A stretch of 64,000 bases of DNA from the NCBI GenBank assembly GCA_002917075.1, contig NTMA01000046.1, positions 231,956-295,955 on the forward strand. Direction: 5' to 3'. The DNA is from Hawksworthiomyces lignivorus. Lineage: Eukaryota > Ascomycota > Sordariomycetes > Ophiostomatales > Ophiostomataceae. The position numbers were made by a program, and so were the translations under genes. Of the stretch, positions 29,401 through 40,900 are shown one piece after another (the stretch's first letter is position 1; the number at the start of each line of letters is the position of its first letter). The notes under the pieces were generated by a model that was given only the letters and a program-made list of their open reading frames with translations, had not been told where the DNA came from and made no database searches.

Positions 29401-30051
29401 AAACAACCCCTTCTTCTTCAAAGAAGTCGTTACCAGGAAGAGAGAGAAATTGGCGCTTTAGGGTTGGGCAAGACAGCAGGAAGGAAAACGGGCACCTATC
29501 GTGCACAACACATGTTAATGCTTTGTTTACCGGGCGTTCTGCTAGTCTTTCAAACCATCCATCCCATTCTCTTCTGTCAGCCCAAAGGTGGAAAAAGCTG
29601 TCACTATTTCGTCATTGTGCATCAATGCCACCAGACCAAGAAAAGGACTATGCAAAAGTATACACATAGTGTGCAGATAACAGTACACAATGGTTCCCCG
29701 TTCTGGTTTTCCCGGCCAGCCACGAAATGGCATCCAGCCTTCTTGCAGGGCAGAGGGGGGCACAGAGACAAATCAAGTCCCGTGAAAGCCATCCTGGACG
29801 GAATATTGCGTCCGGGTAATTTCTTGGGCGGCGCAATTTCACGATCGAGGAATTAGGCCATGGTTGAAAGCATACAATTTCCTGTTGGATACTGACTTGA
29901 TGGGGTTCCAACGAATGTTTTATTGCACGTTCTCGTATATGCTCTGGTCCAATTTCCAAATACAGTGCCGTGATCCCAAGATGAAAAAAGTCTGTTTCCT
30001 GTTGTTGCTTTACATACACAAAATCATTCCTCTTTATGCAGCGTACGTGCC
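26490..30051. other. HOG1 promoter region / GPH1 3' region
   Basis: 3.6 kb without a convincing gene. It is AT-rich and holds a (GA)n run near 27480-27500 and T/A-rich tracts near 28900 and 29130-29160. ORFs here are short and lack recognisable motifs. Confidence 0.65.
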
Positions 30052-33000
30052 TTACAGCTCACCCTTTTTCACGCCGTCCACAGCCTCGGGCTGAAGGGGC
30101 TCGATGTTCCAGATCTCCTCTGCATACTCGTTGATGCAGCGGTCGCTGCTGAAAAAGCCCATGCGCGACACACTCGTAATGGTCTTGGTGATCCAGCCCT
30201 CCTGGTCCAAGTACGTCTCGTCGACGAGCTTCTGCGCCTGGATGTAGCTTTGGAAGTCGTCCGACACCAGATAGAAGTCGCCGTGGTCGCGCACGGCAGA
30301 GATCATGCCAGCAAAGTCCTGCGGGTTGCCAAAGGTGCCCTTCTCAATGGCCTCAAACACTTCTTCTAAGTCTGCGTCGATCTTGTGCTCGCCGTACGTG
30401 TGGTTGTGGCGGATGTCCTCGACGTCTTCGGCCAGGTTGCCGAACAAGAAGATGTTCTCCTCGCCAATCTCACGCGTGATTTCAATCTAGGATGTGTCAG
30501 TACCAAAAAAAAAAACAAGTGGTAAGGACACATGGCGTAGACTTACGTTGGCACCGTCGCATGTGCCGATGATGAGACCGCCATTCAGCACGAACTTCAT
30601 ATTGCTTGTGCCCGAAGCCCTGTACATAGAGTTAGTTGTCCGTAGAAAGGAAATAAAAAGTGCAAGTTGGGGCGGATCCACTTACTCTGTGCCTGCCGTA
30701 GAGATGTGCTCGCTGATGTCCGAAGCCGGGACGATAATCTCAGCCTTGCTGACATTGTAGTCCTCCAAAAAGAGGACCTTGAGGGCGTCGCCGATGTCCT
30801 CGTCGTTGTTGATCACGTTGCCGACGCTGTTGATCAGGTGGATGATCTGCTTCGCCATCCAGTAGCCCGGGGCGGCCTTGCCGCCGAAGATGGACACGCG
30901 GGGCAGGACCTTCTTGCGTTCCTCGGGCGTGCTCGCCTTCAGCTTCAGGTACCGGTGGATCACGCCAAAGATGTTGAGCTGCTGGCGCTTGTACTCGTGG
31001 ATGCGCTTCACCTGCACGTCGAAGAGCGCCGTAGGCTTCACGACCACGCCTGTGGTGTCCTTGATGTAGTCGGCCAGGCGCTGCTTGTTGGCGAGCTTGA
31101 TGTCAGCCCACTGCTTGCGGAAGGCCTTGTCGTTGACCGACAGCTCGACTTTGTTGAGCATGGTCAGGTCTTTGAGGAACTCCTCGGGCCCGCCGGCCTT
31201 GGTCGCGATCAGGCTGGACAGGCCCGGGTTCGCCTGGTGCAGCCAGCGGCGGGGGGTGATGCCGTTGGTGACGTTGACAAACTTGTCAGGCCCGAAGATA
31301 GTCACAAAGTCTTTGAAGATGGTCGTGCGGATCAGGTCTGAGTGCAGCTCGGCCACGCCGTTGACCTTGTGCGAGCCCACAATGGCCAGGAACGCCATGC
31401 GGACCATCTTGGGCTGCGACTCCTCGATAATGGAGACGCGGCGCAGCAGGTCGCGGTCGTTGGGGAAGTTGCGCTCGACACTCTGCAAGAAGAACAGGTT
31501 GATGTCGTAGATAATCTGCAGGTGGCGCGGCAGCAGGTGCTGGATCAGACCGACAGACCACTTCTCGAGGGCCTCGGGAAGCACGGTATGGTTGGTGTAG
31601 CCGAAGGTGTTTTGCACAATGGGCCAGGCTTCGTCCCAGTCCAGGCCCTCGAGATCGAGCAGGATGCGCTGCAGCTCGACGATGGCCAGGGTGGGGTGCG
31701 TGTCGTTGAGCTGGATCGCCACCTGGTCGGGGAACTCGCGCCAGGGCCGCTTGGACTTCTTGAAGCGGCGCACGATGTCGTACAGAGAGGCGGCTACCCA
31801 GAAGTACTGCTGCTTGAGACGCAGCTCCTTGCCGCGGTCCAGGTTGTCATTGGGGTACAGCACGGCGCTGATGGTCTCCGCGCGCTGCTGGTCGGCCACG
31901 GAGCTCTCGTAATCGCCGTTGTTGAACTTCTGGAAGTCGAACTCGCCGCTGGCAGCCTTGCTGGACCACAGGCGCAGGTTGTTGGTGGACGGCGTAGCAA
32001 ATCCGGGGATGGGCACGTCGTAGGCCACGGCGGTGACGGTCTCGCCGCCCTCCCAGTGAGCAACGGTTCTGCCAGAGGCGTCGGTCGTCTTGGTGGCGGA
32101 GCCATAGAATTGGATCTAGAGGACGCGAATTTCCTGTCAAAAAATTGCCCTGACTACAAGCAAAACGGAGATGGGCGCGGAATATGCGGGAGCATGGGGA
32201 CTTACATCGACAGTCACATCGTGACGAGGGAACTCCCAGGGATTGAAGTCCAGCCAGTAGTCAGGCACCTCAACCTGGTAGCCGTCAATGATCTCCTGCT
32301 TGAAGATACCGTAGCGGTAGCGGAGACCATAGCCCCAGGCCGGGTAGTTCAGCGAGGCAAGGCTGTCGAGGAAGCAAGCTGCCAGACGGCCGAGGCCACC
32401 GTTGCCAAGAGCGGCGTCGTGCTCCTGCTGGATGATGTCCTCAATGCGAAAACCAAGCTCCGACAGGCCGGCTGTTCCGTCAGCCGGGCAATGAAGAGGG
32501 GTGCAAAAAGGAAGACGGGTGAGAGTGCTTACCCTTGGCGGCGTCCTTCTGGCCGATGTTCAGCATGGCGTTGTCGAGGGCACGGCCCATGAGGAACTCG
32601 AGACTCAGATAGTAGACGCGCTTGCTGTCGGCAAAGGTCTGGCGCTGCTGAGTGCGGTTCCACTCGATGACGAGGCGGTCGCGGAAGGCCAGGCTTGTGG
32701 CGGAGTAGGCGGCAGTCTCGTCGCAGTTGAACATACTGCGGGCCAAGGTGGTCTCGACGTGGCGGACGACCTCCTTCTCGAACTCGTCCTTGTTCTTAAA
32801 GCCTTGGATCTGGTGCCGAAGCCATGCCTCACGCTGTGGTTCGGGGATAGAAGCTGTCTGCTGTTAGCTGCTTCTCCTACCATCCTCTATGATAGAAGCT
32901 TCTGCGGGAAGGTCTCACCTTCGACGCTCTTAATTTCCTGAGCACCGAAACCAGTAAAGGTACGGCGGTGCTTGGGCCGAGTGATGCCGGCCGGGCTGAC

Positions 33001-33081
33001 ACCACCCTGAATGTCCACAATGGGAGCGCCGACGGACGGCCGACGCTCCCGCGTGGGAAGAACATGGTCTTCGGTACTCAT
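30052..33081 (-). CDS. GPH1: Glycogen phosphorylase
   Basis: Complement of join(30052-30486, 30547-30619, 30686-32115, 32206-32471, 32533-32853, 32919-33081), 895 residues. The enzyme releases glucose-1-phosphate from glycogen using pyridoxal phosphate (family GT35). Seen directly: the N-terminal block [20 protein letters not shown], the [19 protein letters not shown] loop, [12 protein letters not shown] near the active site, and the PLP motif [14 protein letters not shown] with lysine K735. The N-terminal extension has RERRPS16, a protein-kinase-A-like site of the kind expected for covalent regulation; whether it is used is inference. All introns are short GT-AG with phases that agree. It follows HOG1 on the same strand, and an AGGGG cluster lies about 0.35 kb upstream. 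Confidence 0.97.
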
Positions 33082-36000
33082 TGTCTAGACAAAATGAGCA
33101 GGGACTGTAAAATAGAAAGTATGGGGACGAGAATTAGAAGACCGAGAGGCGAGAAATAGAACAGGCTACAGCTATCCAGAAGCTACAGATAGCGTGAGTA
33201 GAAAGGATGGTACAAGGAAGGATAAAGAAGAGCACAAGCTTAGCGACCAAGACTAGTTACAAGATCCTAGAGGCCAAACAAAACAAAGAGGAGCAGATCA
33301 CGACCAAGACCACAACGGGGAGAGAAGGAAGAAAAGAGACAAGAACGAGAAAAAAAAAAAAAAAGAACAGAGAAAAGAAAAGGGTGCGCAGAGCAGACCT
33401 TAAAAGCCAACAGGAGGGGGGGAGATGAGACGATTTGGAGAGGGGCCCTAGGGGAAGGAAGGGGGCAAGTTGGTCCTGGATAAAAGCCAGTGGAAAGCAA
33501 TTGCGTCCCAAGCTTATTTACGAGCTTTGTATCTTTTGTATCGAGATCATCAGGAGCCAAGACAAGGCCGGCTACAAAGGACACAAAACGTGGAGGAGAG
33601 AGTTTCTACTACTAATTGAGCGATTGGATGTGGTAGCTTTGCCATTGAACCGACCAGGTTTGCGTGGGTGCTTCTACGTGCGTATGTGTGGGCATGCAAG
33701 CTATGTACATGATGAGCACGTTGAGTATACGGTACTATGAAACCACCTTGTCTCCTGCAGCTGGAGAAGAGGCAAAGCGGAGACGCAGAGAAAACAGCTT
33801 GATTTCAGCGACCGGTGCAACCGCTTTTGGGGGGAACTATGCTGCATTAGATTAAAGGAATATCATGCAGGAGCTATAATAGACCCAGAGAGCGGAGAAA
33901 TTAACACGCAATCGTCAAGGCCAAAAAAAAAAAGATACCATTATTGACCGGAACGGTCAGAGAGCTGCCATCAGCAATGCGGTTTGCAGAGTAGATAAGG
34001 AATGTGGATCGGGATGAACGACGTGCGATCGGTGGTGTCAGGAAACAAAAGCTCTCTCTGCAGCAGAACCGCAATTGCTGCTGATTGCTCACCCAGGCGG
34101 GGGCGGGGTAGCAGAGCAATACGGCCGTCCGTCCACCAAGACAACCAGACCGTCATGTTAGCCTTTTCTCTGCTGAAGAGGAACGGTGGGAATGTGGTCA
34201 GGAAACTTGTTCGCATGCGGGCACGCAAGCGCCTCTCTGAGCGCAAAAGTGAGACACAGGCACCGGGGGAAGCTAGGTCGCCCTGGGCGGCATGCCAGTT
34301 CTCATGCCTCGCAGCGGGTGCCAGGCCACTTATTGGTCGGCGCACGCCGTACCAGAACAAGTACTAATAACCAATATACGAGCGACCATCATATTACGTA
34401 TGTAGTTTGTGGCGGATGGCTTGTTCAGACTGAGATGCTGATTGGGCACTCCGTGTAAGCCTCCAGCATGTGATTTTGTCCTTTTTTTTTTGCTGTCGTT
34501 TCCGCCGCAAACAGCAAGAGAGAAACCATTACGAAAAGGAAAAAAAAAATGAGAAGAAAAGAAAACACGAGACGAGAACAACGGACTCAGGGAGAACAGA
34601 AGAAGTCAAGAGGCTGGAAAAAGTTTGCAAGAGCGATTTAATGCATCTCAGCACTAACGCAGACAGAACCCATCGCAGAGTGCACGATAACGCGGTCAGT
34701 CAACTTTTAGATGCTTGGGTGGCAAAAATCTACCGGGCCTTTTGGCAATAGTCCCTGTGCACAACAGCAACGTGCTCGTCTTCGCCCCGCAAGGCGACCT
34801 GGCGCTTCGAACTTGCCTTTTTGCCTTTTGTGTTTCTTTTCTCCGTTTCCACCATCACGGCCCTCTTCTTCTTTCCCCTTGCAACGAGAGCAATGGGTTC
34901 CTGACGATCTGCAGCGACTTGTACGAGTAGCAGCTAGAAAGCTCTTGCTGAAGGGCCTACGGGCCATTCTATGTAGCAGCGGTTCCCCAACCCCTCTGCG
35001 CCGCAAAATCTTGATATCAATCAATCAAGGCCGTCGTGCCCTGCCTTTTCCTTGGAAATTGTATCTCAACATTACAGAAAAGCCTCAATTCGGCAATTGA
35101 CCAAGCAGAACTTCCGGTTCTCAGTTTGGTGGAGGGAATTAAAACGTGGGGTCTCCGTGATAAAATAAAATCTATACTCGTGCTCGTAGTTGGTCGTCGA
35201 TCGCCTGATGATCCTCAAAGCATTGGTCAACGCGATAGGCTTGCTGGAAAAGTGCGCTTTCAGACTAAGATGCAAAAGCCGCACTGCGAATGAGACTCCT
35301 CATGAAGCAGACGGCATAGGCAGGCTACGAAATCCTTGTCGAGAAACCGCAATTGAGGGAAATGCTTAAATTGCATCGTTCGAGGAGGCGACTTCACGAA
35401 CTGCTCGTTCATCTATCTACAGAGCAATAAGTGGCAACTGGCATTGGACCCTGAGCTTGCCCAGTAAGGTCAGAGAGGTCCAAGCTCCACAAGTTTGCAT
35501 TATGTGTTGCTTATGATAGCTCTGCGGCGAGTCTGGATTCTGGGGGTTTAAGAAGAGCCACAGTGCCCCACGCTGTTGCAGAAGGGGCCCCACCCGCCGT
35601 ACTGTAAAATGCGACAAAGACGGCCAGTGTGGCAATTATTCCAAGCGCAATTGGATTAGCGAATGACGGCAGGCAGGCAAAAGGGCACAAGAATAATAGC
35701 ATGGCTCTCTGCCAGCCACAGCAGTAAGCGGATTGGCTGAGACTGCCTATGAATTGCTGATGACAGCTGCAAGATGATGACAAGGTCCTTCTAGTACCAT
35801 TCTCGAGGAACCATTCAAAGTACATAATCTGTGACATCTATGTACCGTTAGGAGCCGAGTTCGGTGCTAGGCATATCATGCGTTTGAATCTTCCATACAT
35901 GTACTTTAAGGAGGCATAGGAGAAAGAATACCGCCGTGGTCGAACATCTCACTTCCGCTTTCACAAGGCGTTCCTCTCATTTGATATCAACGGCAACAGG

Positions 36001-36554
36001 CATATTATGCAAGACAAATTGATAATTGTAGATAACCGGGAGTCAACCAGGCGAGAAGCTTTCCTAAATTATCCTTCTCTCATCTAGAACATCTATACAA
36101 TCAACGCAGAACATCGGTTAAATATCGTTTGGTATATCGCGTGGTACTATTCAAGTCCAAAATATATCAGAGCCATCTAGTGCTCATTCCAAGATCAACA
36201 GACACGTAGAGGATAACAAAAAATAGGTAAGAAAAAGGGACATGAAAATGAGCGTTTTGTTAGCCATCCCGAACCAGACCCTGTATCAACTAGAAACGCC
36301 GTATAGTCATAAATTCTGAAGCAAAACCTCCTCCCACTTGCAACGCCGCCGGTGATGCTGGTAAAAAACAACAATAATAATAGGAATAAAAGAAAAACCG
36401 GCTAGTGCCGTGGTGTCGTATGCATCTTATCTTGGGTGTGCAAGGATCGGGGAACCAGAGGCGAAGGAAAATAACGAGAACGTCAAAATGTAGGTGTTTC
36501 GAGGAAAGAACCGCAAGGCGGAGATAGTGGGTAAGGCGACATAACCATGCTGGA
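33082..36554. other. GPH1 promoter region / G-alpha 3' region
   Basis: 3.5 kb between GPH1 and the G-alpha gene (both minus strand). The part nearest GPH1 is purine-rich and holds four AGGGG pentamers. The rest is AT-rich with no coding signal. Confidence 0.65.
33415..33464. promoter_or_regulatory. Cluster of four stress-response-element cores (AGGGG)
   Basis: AGGGG starts at 33415, 33441, 33450 and 33460, reading as CCCCT in the GPH1 sense. The cluster lies 334-383 bp upstream of the GPH1 start codon. Yeast Msn2/4 bind this core, and GPH1 is a classic stress-induced gene there. Use in this fungus is inferred. Confidence 0.4.
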
Positions 36555-37127
36555 TTACAAAATACCCGAATCCTTAAGTGCGTTGTTCAGAATGGTCTCC
36601 TTGACGGCTGCGAAAACAAGCCGGATGTTGGAGGTGTCCGTTGCCTGTGTTAAACTTCAACGCTGTTAGATGCAAGAGACAAACACAGATCGAAAAGATA
36701 GCCACTTCAAACATACTGTGGGTATAAGTTGAGATGAGCGCGGTTCACTTGATTGAACCGCCAGAGAAGGTACTTTGCGGCCTTATTCGCATCGTCGCCG
36801 CCCGTGTAATCAGGGAAATAGTTGCCTAGAGGTGAGCGGCTGAGCTTGTGCTTGAAGATGTCGACCTTGTTGAGGAAGAGAATGATGCTCGTCCGCATGA
36901 ACCATCTTGAATTGACGACGGAATCGAATAGCAGCAAGCTCTCCATCATCCGGTTTTGGCTGCCTTCTTCCAGCAGAACCTGGTCGTACTCGCTGAGGGC
37001 CACACAGAAGATAATCGAAGTCACATCCTCGAAGCAATGGATCCACTTTTTCCGCTCGCTTCTTTGACCGCCGACGTCAAACATGCTACATTGGTGATTA
37101 GTCTTGGCAATGGCAAAAAACACATTC

Positions 37128-37174
<47 letters not shown>

Positions 37175-37944
37175 GATTAGGTCCCAGCACGCTTTGCTTA
37201 CTGTATACTCAGCTGGCCCATCCGGAAACGAGTCTCGTAGATACCAGTCGTTTTAGTTCTCGCGCGGAGGACATCCATTTCATTCGGGATATAATCTGGG
37301 TGGACGATGCGCTTGACCTCTTGGAAGAAACTGTTGTTGTCAGCGGCTAGCCTTCCTCACGAGCGTAAGCGCAGGAAACAGTGCCAACACCTACTATTCT
37401 GCAGAATCCATCAGGTAGAATTCCGTCTGCCGCTCCATCAGCTGATCGTGAGCCGGGTCACTCCAGATTGCCAGTACAGCATCGCCCACTTTCGGGTCGA
37501 TATTTGGCTGCGGGCTGGAGCCGATGGAGTACTCAAGCAAAAAATCGCAGTAGGCTTGATTGCCCTCCTTCTGCGGTTCGATCTCGAACTTGCGCATAGC
37601 GTTGACGACGGCTTTCGCGCATTCTAGCAGGTTTTTGAATACTGTTGGTCGGTAGCTGAGCAGTTCGTCTTCTGAATATCCTTTGAGGTGGATAATTTTC
37701 ATCTGCTTCACAATCGTCGACTTGCCCGACTCGCCAGAGCCTAGATAGTAAATGTTAGCGGAGGATCTCATACGCACTCAGGAACAGCGGGACCCAGCAA
37801 GCGAGTCAGCATCTCCATACCTAGCAAGAGGATCTTGCATTCTCTTCGTAATCGTTTGGAGTCTTCTTCTAGATCTTTGTCGATCTTTTGACTTCTCTTC
37901 TTCTGCTCCAATTCGTCGCTAGATGAACTCATACAAGCACCCAT
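36555..37944 (-). CDS. gna-3: G-protein alpha subunit, group III (GNA-3/GanB type)
   Basis: Complement of join(36555-36654, 36717-37085, 37202-37330, 37395-37740, 37821-37944), 355 residues. Group III fungal G-alpha proteins act with adenylyl cyclase in the cAMP/PKA pathway (nutrient sensing, germination, development). The N-terminus MGAC carries Gly2 for myristoylation and Cys4 for palmitoylation. G1 is GSGESGKS (42-49), catalytic arginine R181 sits in switch I (RARTKTTG), switch II is DVGGQ with Q207, and NKVD follows. The C-terminus reads LKDSGIL and has no cysteine at -4, as expected for group III and not group I. Five exons with agreeing phases. Intron 3 contains a (GA)19 repeat. Confidence 0.95.
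37131..37168. repeat. (GA)19 microsatellite in G-alpha intron 3
   Basis: 38 nt of perfect GA repeat within the 116-nt intron 37086-37201. It reads as (TC)n in the transcript, upstream of an ACTAAT branch-like sequence and the TAG acceptor. Confidence 0.93.
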
Positions 37945-40900
37945 TACGACCATTGGCCCGTAGGACTTTCGTTGGCTTCCTTTCTAGGATATTGTTGCTC
38001 TCCTTCCTCGTTGGACACTGTGTAGGCTGATGCTTCGCTCCGCCTCTTCCTTTCTCTGGTATACTGCGGGTTGTCGCTGTAGCGGGATGGGATTGTCGCG
38101 TCGACGGGTTGGCGAGGATAACGATGCCTGCGGGTGCTTTTTCACTATGCAAAGCAGAAACCCATGAGATGCGCCTCGAGAGATATCCCTAATGGGACAA
38201 TAGCTGCAGTTGAAATTCGGTGTGCACAAAGTCGTGCACTGCTATATGGTATCGCGCGAAGAGCGACGTCGTGGCTTTTGTCTTCCGTTCGAGTTGGTAA
38301 ATAAGTGCCTGGTACTAGAAACGAGAAATGCCTCGCAGATATGGATATTAAGCAATAAAAAAACGTTGCCAATAGTACGGACTGCGGGTAGACGGAGGAT
38401 AAAACGAAAACGGGTCGAAGAGTCGTAGACTGATTAATCGATCAAGCTGGTGACGACTTAACGGATTGGGACACGGTCCGGGAGAGCACAGTAAATGGCA
38501 AGGGGGAGAAAGAGAGAGTGAGACAGATGCCCGGCGAGATTAGAGGTTGGCGCCGTAATTAGGGAAATGGGGAACGGTTGGGCAGTTTGTCGACTCGGTA
38601 GAGCGCAAGAAGAGGTCAAGAACAGATGAGCGGGGCGCCCAGAGTGGGAAGAGCAACACAAAAGCTTTGGGTTGCGAATTAAGAAGTGAGATCGGCTAAA
38701 AGGAAAGGCTACAGCTCCTCCGGAATAAGATGGAGACGCTGTTGAATAAAAACACACGACAAGCGACGTGGAGAAGAGCTTGAGCGCGAAGATAAGAAAA
38801 ACAAGAGACGCAAAAGGTCCTGGTCAGTGGTGGAGAGGTCGACCGAGTTATGTAGAGAGTAGAATCCAAGATGCGACAGAAGATTTGACCGAGGAGTTCC
38901 TTAGTGCAGGAGGAGCAAGAATGCGGCGGAGTAAGGATGGAAGGGACAAAGCTAAACAGTTAGCCCAGTCTGATTATTAGGCACACTCGATTCCGTTCAG
39001 AAAGCCCCGTTACAAATTTTGGCGGGAAGGAATAATAGTATGGAAATGAGAACAACAATGAGCAGTTCAAGAGAATGGGTTTCCTGGAATGGTGTAACAA
39101 GGGGAAATTTGGTTCGCGGGTAGAAGAGCAGGGAAATGAGGGCTGAAGAGAAGGAAAGGTGGAGATGAAACTAGAGAAAGAGGAGAGAGAGAGATAGAGA
39201 TAGAGAGATAGATAGGTACACTAGAAAAATAAGTCGATACCCAAATAGACGAGGAGAGGCAAAACGGGAGATCGGAGAGTAAGGATGAAATTCGAAATAG
39301 GCGACAGCACGATTCGCACGAGGAGCAGAGAAGAAGACGAAACGCCTCAAACTTACTGGGTCTAATGCAAACCGACTGGATGGAGCAGCTCCCCCAGAAA
39401 TGGATGTCACGGGAAGCCAATAAAAGGATGATTACTGAAGCCAGCCGGAACCGAATGTCCGTGCGATAATAGAGTGAGACAAGGTGACAAAGAAAGGGAC
39501 AAGGAGAGCGTGAACTGCAATTAAAATGAAAACGTGAAGAAAGACGAGGCGAGGAAATAAGAGGAGTTGGTAGAAGAGACGATGTTAAGGACAAGGTGAA
39601 GGGAGTTGTTTGGAAGAGAGAGAGATAGAGAGAAGGGGAGAGAGAGGAGAGAGGAGAAATGCAGAGATAGACACGCAGGAAGGGAGAAATGGCCCAGAGG
39701 AAAAACGTAAAAGGCAAATCTTTTGTCGGTAGCGGGAAGGTGCGTCGGGAGGCTGACGAAGATTCTTGGTGTGGAAGGGACGATTAGACTTGGGAGGGAA
39801 GCGAAATCACAAGTTAAAGAAAGGAAGGAGGGATGGGTACCAGAGAGCGGCGATGGTAGGTAATAGAGCTACATGCGCATTAGTGTAGATGTGGAGAGAG
39901 ACAAGAGTAATAGACGGTCACACACTTTGCTGGTGAGAAAGAAAGACGCGAGAGACGCAGAGGCTCAGAAGTCAGTCAGGCAGCGTACTACTACAGGACA
40001 CGGACCAGAGAAAGAGGTCCAACACTAATAGAGAACATGCATGCTACAGTCTGATTGTCTGATGGCCCTGCCTTGGAACTGTCGGATGAGCAAGAAAGAA
40101 AACGTTGCCGGCAGGGATGATGTGATGGGCGCTTTAGTCGGATTTCCTGCCCTTTTTTGCTTCTTGCTCTTCTTCTGTACGAGACGAGATGGGAAGGCTT
40201 GAAGCTTGGCCAACCAAGAAAAGAAAGAGCAACAGGCGCAGACGCAGAAACGTGCAGAACGTGCCCCCCAAAAAAACTAGTAATTTGAGTAGGTACGGTG
40301 TAGAAGAAGGCAAGAACAGCACAGGGGGGGAGGAAAAAAGATGGTGTTTAGCCCACTGCTGGCCATGACAGGAAATTGCCCCGCCCGTCTGGTACTCTAC
40401 AAAGCGGAGGGAGGAAGAAGGAGAAGTACATGTGCAGCGGGCGGCCAGCGTGTAAGACAAATTACATTCTATGTAGTCGTGCTTGTGCAATGCCCTCCTG
40501 TGTACCGGAGAATTGTTAGGCATCTCAAAATGGGTACATCATTCCCCGTTTTCCGTCTTGGGCACGATATAGCCGTTAGTAGCATGCGAGGATCCAGGGT
40601 TGGAAGAGTTGACGAACGCAAGGGAAAATGTTCAGATAAGAGGCTAAGTCGGCACACGTGTTTCTTCTGGCACTAACGTAAGTCGAAATTTGACGGATTC
40701 AATTTTTCTGGTTCACCTAAGATAACTAACTCCCCTTACCTATTGCCATGAGCATGGTCGTAATAATATGCTGGATACGTACTGGTTTCGTTCTAATATT
40801 TGTCACGTACACAACAAACCAGTTCCGTGGCATCCGTTCTGGTCTCTCACCATAAGCCTTAATGACGACAAGCTAAAATGTCGTCTTAGACTGCGCGCAC

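Noticed and set aside
39067..39717. 217-codon Ser/Leu/Pro-rich ORF
   Set aside because: It is the complement of a GA-rich simple-sequence region, so long open frames arise easily. No motif supports a protein.
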